From NCBI GenBank assembly GCA_009784765.1, contig WQXP01000065.1, positions 1-6,600 of the forward strand: a DNA stretch of 6,600 bases, given 5' to 3'. Origin of the DNA: Oscillospiraceae bacterium. Lineage in GTDB: Bacteria; Bacillota; Clostridia; Oscillospirales; Ruminococcaceae. The translations under genes and the position numbers were made by a program. This document shows, one piece after another, positions 1 through 4,989 of this stretch. Under the pieces are notes generated by a model, which worked only from the letters and a program-made list of their open reading frames with translations, searched no databases and was not told the DNA's origin. The stretch's first letter is position 1, and every line of letters starts with the position of its first letter.

Positions 1-1
1 C

Positions 2-841
2 ATGAAAATCGTGAGCGGGTTTTCTGCCGCCGGGTATGAAGTGACTGTCTACCCGACTGTTGCGGCGGGAGGCGCACAAACCAAAGCGCGAGAGTGCGGC
101 GGGGATTATGACTTAGTCGTCTGCTACGGCGGCGACGGAACACTGTCTGAGCTAATCAACGGGCTTGCAGACGCAAGCGACGCGCCGACTACGCCCTTCA
201 GCTTCATCACGGCGGGAACGTCGAACGATTTCGCAAAGACAGTCAATATGCCTGCGAATATCGAAAAAGCTGTGGCGAAAATCGTGGAGGGAAAGAACGC
301 CCCCCTTGATTTAGGCGCGTTCAACGAACAGAAGTTCATCTATGTTGCCGCTTTCGGGCTGTTCACGTCGGTGTCGTATGTAGTTCCCCAAGAGGCGAAG
401 AAAGCATTCGGGCACTTGGCATACGTCGCAGAGGGCGCGAGGCAGAGCTTAGACATTCAGAGCCATAAAATGCAGGTTGAATATGTGGGGGCAGACGGCG
501 TTCACAAAACTGCGGAGGGCGAGTTCGCGGTGGGATTGGTCACCAACTCTGCGTCGGTTGCGGGAATGTTTAAGTTAGACCGTTCAGTGGTTAAATTAGA
601 CGACGGCAAGTTCGAGCTGATTTTAGTCCGCAAACCTGCAAACCCGCTTCTGTTAAGCAAGATTATCATGGACTTGTCCGTGTGGAAATTTCACCCGGAG
701 TATGTCATATTCGAACAGGTGAGTGAAGTTAAATTCACGAGCGACAGCGAAGTCGCGTGGTGTCTTGACGGGGAGAGCGGCGGGCTTCATAAGGTCGCGA
801 AAATCACGAATTTGTACAGAAAAGGGGTAATTCGAATCTGA
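2..841 (+). CDS. YegS/DgkB/BmrU-family lipid (diacylglycerol) kinase, 5' partial
   Basis: ATP-dependent kinase of the diacylglycerol/sphingosine kinase superfamily, probably phosphorylating diacylglycerol or a related membrane lipid at the inner face of the membrane. The visible 279 residues carry the nucleotide-binding GGDGT motif (43-47), an AGTSNDFA stretch (71-78) matching the family's PxGTxNDFA motif, a D-L-G motif (103-105) and the C-terminal LDGE motif (255-258). Family members usually have about 20-30 residues ahead of the GYEVTVYPT-like strand, including an N-P-x-x-G motif. These are missing, so the ATG at base 2 is probably an internal Met and the true start lies left of the window. 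The stop TGA (839-841) overlaps the ATG of rnz by one base, so translational coupling is likely. The lipid substrate cannot be read from the sequence. Confidence 0.9.
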   Translation: MKIVSGFSAAGYEVTVYPTVAAGGAQTKARECGGDYDLVVCYGGDGTLSELINGLADASDAPTTPFSFITAGTSNDFAKTVNMPANIEKAVAKIVEGKNAPLDLGAFNEQKFIYVAAFGLFTSVSYVVPQEAKKAFGHLAYVAEGARQSLDIQSHKMQVEYVGADGVHKTAEGEFAVGLVTNSASVAGMFKLDRSVVKLDDGKFELILVRKPANPLLLSKIIMDLSVWKFHPEYVIFEQVSEVKFTSDSEVAWCLDGESGGLHKVAKITNLYRKGVIRI

Positions 842-1797
842 TGTTAGACGTATGCTTACCCGGAACAGGCGGGATGATGCCGCTGCCCAATCGCTGGCTG
901 ACTTGTTGCTGGATTGAACACCAAGGCGCGGCGATTCTGATTGACTGCGGCGAGGGAACGCAAATCGCGTTAAAGAAAGCGGGGTGCAAACCCCCGCGAA
1001 TAGAGCTGTTGCTGATTACGCATTTCCACGCTGACCACTGCTCGGGCTTGCCGGGGATTTTGCTGACGCTTGCGAACTCAGCACGCACACACCCCCTGAC
1101 AATCGCGGGGCCGGTGGGCTTGAAGCGCATAGTCGCGGCGTTGACTGTTATTGCGCCGCAGTTGCCATTTGAGTTAAACCTGACAGAGCTTGATTTTCGT
1201 GAGGGGAACATTCCCGAAACGCTGCACCTGCCGAACGTAGGCGGGCACGGGCATCATGAGGGCGGTTCACCCGTGCGGATTACTGCACTGCCGCTAAGGC
1301 ACAGAGTCCCTTGCTTAGGTTATCGCGTCGAGTTAGTTCGAAAGCCGGTGTTTAATCCTGACAAAGCGCGAGAGCTCGATATTCCCGTGAAGCACTACAA
1401 AGCGTTGCACGGGGGGCAGAGCGTCGTTCTCGACGACGGGCGTGAGATTGAACCGCGCCAAGTGTTAGACGGCGCGAGGGCGTCTACTTGCGTCTGCTAT
1501 TTCACAGACACCAAGCCAATCCCGCAAATGGCGGATTTTGCGAAAAGCGCAGACTTGCTAATCGCCGAGGGAATGTACTATGATGAGGCAATGCGCGATA
1601 AAATCGACGACAAGTATCATATGCTGTTTTCGGATGCGGCGCGGCTCGCGAACAAGAGCGGCGCGAAACGGCTCTGGCTTACACATTACAGCCCCGCGTT
1701 AGAGCGTCCGTGGGAGGGGGCAAAATCTGTTCAGCGGATTTTCGCGAATACGACAGTTTCGCGGGACGGGGAGAGAATTACAATCGGAGAGGGGTAG
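841..1797 (+). CDS. rnz: Ribonuclease Z (tRNA 3' endonuclease), metallo-beta-lactamase fold
   Basis: Zinc endonuclease that removes the 3' trailer from tRNA precursors in the cytoplasm. The 318 residues (family about 305-320) show the N-terminal GTGG strand (8-11), the metal motif HFHADH (61-66), the partner His in PLRHRVPCLGYR (H154), the metal-bridging Asp in FTDTKP (D223), the KYHM segment (H260) and the final metal His in LTHYSP (H282). The segment about 166-205 (KPVFNP..., ...LDDGREI) is where RNase Z carries its flexible tRNA-binding arm, which favours RNase Z over a generic hydrolase; the arm's usual Gly-Pro motif is not evident. A Gly/His-rich loop (131-143, with HGHH at 136-139) looks longer than usual. 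The start fits the family N-terminus; an AAGGGG (822-827) lies 13 bases upstream, rather far. It follows the lipid kinase with a one-base overlap and ends 3 bases before ftsY. Confidence 0.93.
   Translation: MLDVCLPGTGGMMPLPNRWLTCCWIEHQGAAILIDCGEGTQIALKKAGCKPPRIELLLITHFHADHCSGLPGILLTLANSARTHPLTIAGPVGLKRIVAALTVIAPQLPFELNLTELDFREGNIPETLHLPNVGGHGHHEGGSPVRITALPLRHRVPCLGYRVELVRKPVFNPDKARELDIPVKHYKALHGGQSVVLDDGREIEPRQVLDGARASTCVCYFTDTKPIPQMADFAKSADLLIAEGMYYDEAMRDKIDDKYHMLFSDAARLANKSGAKRLWLTHYSPALERPWEGAKSVQRIFANTTVSRDGERITIGEG
1245..1276 (+). repeat. Inverted repeat inside rnz, under the extra His/Gly loop
   Basis: GCACGGG (1245-1251) and its exact reverse complement CCCGTGC (1270-1276) are separated by 18 bases. 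The pair spans the codons for the Gly/His-rich loop of RNase Z (about residues 136-145), which looks like extra sequence relative to the usual family. A 7-bp stem in G+C-rich DNA can arise by chance. Confidence 0.4.
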
Positions 1798-1800
1798 AAC

Positions 1801-2919
1801 ATGGGATTTTTTAAGCGCAAACCAAAAGAAAAAACAGAAGAAGTTGCAATAACAGAAGCGGCAGAAATAACAGCACCGGAAGAAGCAGCACAACCACAGG
1901 AAGAAATACCCGAAACAGAAGCACCGCCGCCGAAAAAACTCGGGCTTTTCGCGAAGCTCAAGGCAGGGTTGCAGAAAACCCGCGACTCTCTCGCAGGAGG
2001 AGTAAACCGTGTAGTCAACAGCTTTACTAAAATAGATGAAGACTTCTTTGAGCAGCTCGAAGAAGCACTCATTCTTGCGGACTTAGGCGCAGCGACTGCT
2101 GATGAAGTCTGTGAACAGCTCCGTGTGAAAATCAAACGCACAGGTGCGACAGAAACAAGCGTGATAACAGGAATGCTCCGGGAGATTATCGCCGAAATGC
2201 TCACAGGGGGCAATGATTTAGATTTATCGGGGAGTCCTGCGGTTATAATGGTAATCGGGGTGAACGGTGCGGGGAAAACCACGACAATCGGGAAGCTTGC
2301 GGCGAACCTGAAAGCCGAGGGCAAGAAAGTCATAGTCGCGGCGGCGGATACTTTCAGGGCGGCGGCAATCGAACAGTTAGCGGAGTGGGTGGCAAGGGCA
2401 AACGGCTTTGCCGTGCCCGCGCAGGGCGACGGAAGCCGCCCGGAGTTTCAAGCCGCAGGCGTGGATATAGTCCGACACGCGGAGGGGGCAGACCCTGCCG
2501 CAGTCGCGTATGACGCTTGCAACGCTGCCAGAGCACGCGGGGCAGACGTGGTGATTATCGACACGGCAGGGCGGCTTCATAACAAGCGGCACTTGATGGA
2601 AGAGCTGAAGAAAATCGCCCGCAGTGTAGACAAAGTGTTAGGGGAAGACACCCATACTCTCGAAACGCTGTTAGTACTCGATGCGACGACAGGGCAGAAT
2701 GCCGTCAATCAGGCGCGGTTGTTCAGTGAGGCGACTCCTATCAGCGGAATTGTGTTGACTAAGCTTGACGGAACTGCGAAAGGCGGGATTATCGTTTCAA
2801 TCAAGAACGAGCTGAACATTCCCGTGAAGCTTGTAGGCGTGGGCGAAAAAATCGACGACTTGCAGGCGTTTGTTCCCGAGGATTATGTGAATATCCTGTT
2901 CCCCGATGAACCCGCGTAG
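1801..2919 (+). CDS. ftsY: FtsY, signal recognition particle receptor GTPase
   Basis: Membrane-associated GTPase that docks SRP (Ffh)-ribosome complexes at the SecYEG translocon. The 372 residues contain a short acidic, Glu/Ala/Pro-rich A region (about 8-44), an amphipathic lipid-binding helix (about 46-64, LGLFAKLKAGLQKTRDSL), the N helical bundle (about 65-135) and the G domain: G1 GVNGAGKTT (153-161), G2 DTFRAAA (183-189), G3 DTAGR (254-258), G4 TKLD (320-323), G5 GVGE (346-349) and the closing DDLQAF (352-357). Between EWVAR (195-199) and VDIVRHAEGADPAAV, family members have only 3-4 residues; here there are about 21 (200-220), an apparent insertion of about 18 residues. Its DNA is palindromic. 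The Shine-Dalgarno GGAGAGGGG (1786-1794) lies in the rnz 3' end, 6 bases before the ATG. Ffh is not encoded in this window. Confidence 0.97.
   Translation: MGFFKRKPKEKTEEVAITEAAEITAPEEAAQPQEEIPETEAPPPKKLGLFAKLKAGLQKTRDSLAGGVNRVVNSFTKIDEDFFEQLEEALILADLGAATADEVCEQLRVKIKRTGATETSVITGMLREIIAEMLTGGNDLDLSGSPAVIMVIGVNGAGKTTTIGKLAANLKAEGKKVIVAAADTFRAAAIEQLAEWVARANGFAVPAQGDGSRPEFQAAGVDIVRHAEGADPAAVAYDACNAARARGADVVIIDTAGRLHNKRHLMEELKKIARSVDKVLGEDTHTLETLLVLDATTGQNAVNQARLFSEATPISGIVLTKLDGTAKGGIIVSIKNELNIPVKLVGVGEKIDDLQAFVPEDYVNILFPDEPA
2396..2441 (+). repeat. Two adjacent small palindromes under the FtsY insertion
   Basis: GGCAAA (2397-2402), CGGC, TTTGCC (2407-2412) forms a perfect 6-bp hairpin. GGGCG (2424-2428) with CGCCC (2437-2441) forms a second one with an 8-base loop. 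Both fall within the codons for the extra FtsY residues (about 200-220). The reading frame stays open throughout. The core GGCTTTGCC (2404-2412) recurs in the nadD-yqeK tail (4542-4550). Confidence 0.45.
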
Positions 2920-2939
2920 GGAACGCATTCATGCGTTCC
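2920..2939 (+). terminator. Stem-loop directly after ftsY, possible terminator or processing site
   Basis: GGAACGCA (2920-2927) and its perfect reverse complement TGCGTTCC (2932-2939) flank a 4-base loop, TTCA. It begins at the first base after the ftsY stop codon. No T-run follows (the next bases are GCCGATGTGC), so a classical intrinsic terminator is not shown. It could be a weak or factor-assisted terminator, an RNA-stabilising 3' end, or an operator-like palindrome ahead of the promoter candidate. Confidence 0.45.
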
Positions 2940-2946
2940 GCCGATG

Positions 2947-2955
2947 TGCTAAAAT
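2947..2955 (+). promoter_or_regulatory. Extended -10 promoter candidate for rdgB and the downstream genes
   Basis: TGC (2947-2949) followed by TAAAAT (2950-2955) matches the TGn-TATAAT extended -10 form with one mismatch in the hexamer. The best -35 is poor: TTCATG (2928-2933) with a 16-base spacer. Transcription would begin near 2962, just before the Shine-Dalgarno, giving a very short leader. Its position in the longest gap of the gene run, after a stem-loop, supports it. No measurement is available here. Confidence 0.45.
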
Positions 2956-2962
2956 CCAAACA

Positions 2963-2968
2963 AAAGGA
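2963..2968 (+). promoter_or_regulatory. Shine-Dalgarno that sets the rdgB start
   Basis: AAAGGA lies 10 bases before the ATG at 2979. It favours that ATG over the in-frame ATG at 2931, which sits inside the stem-loop and upstream of the promoter candidate. It belongs to a 14-base leader, AAAGGAATCAAAAA (2963-2976), found again before rsfS (4578-4591). Confidence 0.75.
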
Positions 2969-2978
2969 ATCAAAAACA

Positions 2979-3548
2979 ATGAAAAAAATCATAATTGCGT
3001 CTAATAATGCGGGAAAAATCGCGGAGTTTAAGGCGATTCTCGCGCCGCTGAAAATCGAAGTGCTGAGCCAGTCGGAAGCGGGGGTTGAATTAGTCGCAGA
3101 GGAAACGGGCGACACTTTCGAGGAGAACGCAAGGCTCAAAGCGGCAGCGGTTATGGAAGAAATCGGGATGCTCGGGAGTGGCGCGGCAATAATCGCGGAC
3201 GACTCGGGGCTGTGCGTTGATGCGCTGGGCGGTAATCCCGGAGTACAGTCCGCGAATTACGACAACGAGTGGCTGTTAGAGCAACTCAAGGGCGTTCCCG
3301 AAGGCAAGCGCGGGGCGAAATTCGTGTGCGTGCTGTGCATAATCGACGATAAAGGAGCAGCCTTCATTCGCGAGCAGTGTGAGGGGGCGATTACTCTCGC
3401 GCCGAAAGGCGACAGCGGCTTCGGGTATGACCCGGTGTTTCTGCCGAAAGGGGACAAAAAGACATTCGCGGAAATGAAGCCGAGCAAAAAGAACGCAATC
3501 AGCCACCGAGGATTGGCGTTAGCGAAACTCACGGAGGGATTAGTGTAA
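2979..3548 (+). CDS. rdgB: RdgB/HAM1-family dITP/XTP pyrophosphatase
   Basis: Cytosolic nucleoside-triphosphate pyrophosphatase that hydrolyses non-canonical purine nucleotides (dITP, XTP, ITP) to monophosphates, keeping them out of nucleic acids. Starting at 2979 the protein has 189 residues, slightly short for the family (about 195-205). Motifs: SNNAGK (8-13) at the triphosphate site, TFEENA (46-51), ADDSGL (73-78) with catalytic acidic residues, GFGYDP (147-152) and ISHRG (174-178). After NPGVQSA (86-92) the usual RY(A/S)G plus acidic loop is cut down: the sequence passes through NYDNEWLLEQL directly into the helix, about 10 residues shorter. All other motifs are intact, so activity is likely. 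The start is chosen because MKKIIIASNN is the family N-terminus and has a good Shine-Dalgarno. The stop TAA (3546-3548) shares its last base with the next ATG. Confidence 0.95.
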   Translation: MKKIIIASNNAGKIAEFKAILAPLKIEVLSQSEAGVELVAEETGDTFEENARLKAAAVMEEIGMLGSGAAIIADDSGLCVDALGGNPGVQSANYDNEWLLEQLKGVPEGKRGAKFVCVLCIIDDKGAAFIREQCEGAITLAPKGDSGFGYDPVFLPKGDKKTFAEMKPSKKNAISHRGLALAKLTEGLV

Positions 3549-4594
3549 TGAAGATAGCAGTGTTCGGCGGCGCATTCGACCCGCCTCATCATGGGCATAT
3601 CGCTTTGGTGAAAGAGATTCAGAGCCAAGTTAAGCCCGACAAATTCCTGATTATCCCTACAGGAATCGCGCCTCACAAACCAATTGAGACAGACTACGCC
3701 ACGCGATTGGCTCTGTGCAAAGGGGCGTTTGTGAATTGCGGCGATAATGTGGAAATAAGCGAAGCCGAAAACACAGGTTTGCCGAACTACACCGTTGATA
3801 CACTCCGTAAACTTCATGAGTTGTACCCCGGCGCGAGTTTTGTCTTAGCAGTGGGTTCAGACGCATTCGACGGGCTTGACACATGGCGAGACCCGGAGCA
3901 AATCCGCGAATTATGCGAAGTGGTGCAGGTATCGCGTGACATAGTGCAGATTTCGTCGTCGCAAATCCGCGATAAGTTCCTCAAGCGCAAGAGATATGTC
4001 CACAGCCTCAACGTAGCAATCAAATGCGGAGAGTTGGCGAAACACCACGGCTTGAGCCTTGCGGAAAGGGAAAAAGCCTACATCGCAGGGTTATATCACG
4101 ATATTGAGAAAAGCATAGAGAAGCGGTTCGAGAGTTTTCCGACGTGGCTCGAAAACGAGTATGGGGCTGACCCCGTGGAAAAAGCACACCCAAAACTCTG
4201 GCACGGAATCGCAGGGGCGGTTTACGTCCGCGACGAGCTGAAAATCCACGATGATGACATTCTCAACGCGATTCGTTTCCACACGATTGCCCGTGCGTGT
4301 ATGAGCGAGGTTGAGAAAATCGTGTATGTGTCCGACAAAGTTTCCCCGGAGCGTGAGGCCGAAGAACTCGTGCCGCTGCGCCGCTTAGCTTACGAGGATT
4401 TAGACGCGGCGCTTTACTCTTCTATTATGTATCTCAGGGAAGGCATGACGCTCCCTGCCTGTACCGAAGCGGCCTGCGAGTGTTATGAACAAATCTTGCA
4501 CAAAAGGAAGGAAGCTAAAGAAGAGATGAGCCCAAAGGGCGGGCTTTGCCCGTCCGAAGGGCAAATCTTGACAGTAGAAAGGAATCAAAAATGA
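3548..4594 (+). CDS. nadD: Bifunctional NadD-YqeK: nicotinate-nucleotide adenylyltransferase fused to HD-domain hydrolase
   Basis: The N-terminal half (1 to about 142) is NadD, which joins nicotinate mononucleotide and ATP to make deamido-NAD: GGAFDPPHHGH (7-17), HKP (43-45), YTVDTL (81-86), GSDAFDGLDTW (103-113) and ISSSQIR (135-141). The C-terminal half (about 146-320) is YqeK, an HD-fold enzyme shown in other bacteria to be a symmetrical Ap4A hydrolase: KRYVHSL (H152), HD (H184, D185), H219, FHT (H245) and SDK (D263) are the expected metal ligands. The NadD part is compact: SR (129-130) leads almost straight to the ISSS motif, where Bacillus NadD has a loop about 18 residues longer, and the usual C-terminal ...YLIP... 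tail is absent, replaced by YqeK. The hydrophilic tail (about 320-348) lies beyond YqeK and is encoded by palindromic DNA. GGAGGG (3533-3538) in the rdgB end precedes the start. The stop overlaps the rsfS start. Separate adjacent nadD and yqeK genes are the common arrangement. Confidence 0.93.
   Translation: MKIAVFGGAFDPPHHGHIALVKEIQSQVKPDKFLIIPTGIAPHKPIETDYATRLALCKGAFVNCGDNVEISEAENTGLPNYTVDTLRKLHELYPGASFVLAVGSDAFDGLDTWRDPEQIRELCEVVQVSRDIVQISSSQIRDKFLKRKRYVHSLNVAIKCGELAKHHGLSLAEREKAYIAGLYHDIEKSIEKRFESFPTWLENEYGADPVEKAHPKLWHGIAGAVYVRDELKIHDDDILNAIRFHTIARACMSEVEKIVYVSDKVSPEREAEELVPLRRLAYEDLDAALYSSIMYLREGMTLPACTEAACECYEQILHKRKEAKEEMSPKGGLCPSEGQILTVERNQK
4530..4565 (+). repeat. Cluster of overlapping palindromes in the 3' end of nadD-yqeK
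   Basis: TTTGCCC (4545-4551), loop GTCCGAA, GGGCAAA (4559-4565) is a perfect 7-bp stem. Overlapping alternatives are GCCC-AAA-GGGC (4530-4540), GGGC-TTT-GCCC (4541-4551) and CAAAG/CTTTG (4533-4537 with 4544-4548). They cannot all form at once. They encode the tail beyond the YqeK domain (about residues 328-339) and lie just before the rsfS Shine-Dalgarno. They could be a small inserted palindromic element, or an RNA structure that tunes rsfS translation. Confidence 0.5.
4577..4583 (+). promoter_or_regulatory. Shine-Dalgarno that sets the rsfS start
   Basis: GAAAGGA lies 7 bases before ATG 4591 and 10 before ATG 4594. Both give the correct RsfS N-terminus. The identical 14-base leader before rdgB has its ATG at the spacing that corresponds to 4594, so either codon may be used. 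Confidence 0.7.
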
Positions 4595-4959
4595 TGGCAA
4601 AAAATTTAGACGACACGCAAATCCTGCGAACAGCAGTGAACGCCCTTGACGACAAGAAGGGAGACGAGCTGAAGCTCATCAAAATCGCAGACGTTTCTTC
4701 CCTCGCGAATTACTTTTTAATCGCGACGGGCAACAGCTCCACTCATGTAAAGACCTTAGCCGATGAGGTTGAGGCGAAGCTGAAAGCGCAAGGGGAAATG
4801 CCGAGACGCACAGAAGGCTATCGCGGGGCAGACTGGATTATTCTCGATTACGCAAGCGTGATTGTTCACGTTTTCTACAAAGAAACCCGCGAGTTCTACG
4901 ACCTTGAGCGGCTCTGGGAAGAGGGCGAAGAAGTTGACATTTCGGCTTTCTTGAAATAG
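4591..4959 (+). CDS. rsfS: Ribosome silencing factor RsfS (Iojap/DUF143)
   Basis: Binds ribosomal protein uL14 on the 50S subunit and blocks joining to the 30S subunit, lowering translation when nutrients are short. The protein has 122 residues from the ATG at 4591 (family about 105-130). Hallmarks are LANYFLIATGNSSTHVKTLA (38-57), then EAKLKAQGEMPRRTEG (61-76), ADWIILDYASVIVHVF (80-95) and FYDLERLW (102-109). This is a full-length single domain. The ATG overlaps the nadD-yqeK stop as ATGA, and an alternative start is the next codon, 4594. Position next to nadD/yqeK is the usual one for this gene and supports the call. A longer reading from TTG at 4546 would add 15 residues encoded by the palindromic tail of the upstream gene and is unlikely. 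Confidence 0.95.
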   Translation: MMAKNLDDTQILRTAVNALDDKKGDELKLIKIADVSSLANYFLIATGNSSTHVKTLADEVEAKLKAQGEMPRRTEGYRGADWIILDYASVIVHVFYKETREFYDLERLWEEGEEVDISAFLK

Positions 4960-4989
4960 GTTACCACAAACAATGGGGAGGGTGAATCA

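Noticed and set aside
1731..2333. 200-residue open frame on the - strand opposite ftsY
   Set aside because: It is antisense to rnz and ftsY, low in complexity (Ser/Ala-rich) and shows no family motif.
2931..2978. Longer rdgB reading starting at ATG 2931, adding 16 residues
   Set aside because: The extra residues do not belong to the family, the ATG lies in the stem-loop upstream of the promoter candidate, and no Shine-Dalgarno precedes it. ATG 2979 has one and gives the normal N-terminus.
2919..2978. Riboswitch or small RNA in the ftsY-rdgB gap
   Set aside because: The gap is only 59 bases with a single simple hairpin, too short for a known riboswitch aptamer plus expression platform.
3257..3817. 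186-residue open frame on the - strand opposite rdgB and nadD
   Set aside because: It is antisense to two clearly recognised genes, has no recognisable domain and spans their junction.
4568..4573. Perfect TTGACA -35 hexamer before rsfS
   Set aside because: No acceptable -10 hexamer is found 16-18 bases downstream (that place is the ATGATG start), so it is likely chance.
4546..4590. Longer rsfS reading from TTG 4546
   Set aside because: It would lie within the palindromic 3' end of nadD-yqeK, adds residues unlike RsfS and lacks a good ribosome binding site.
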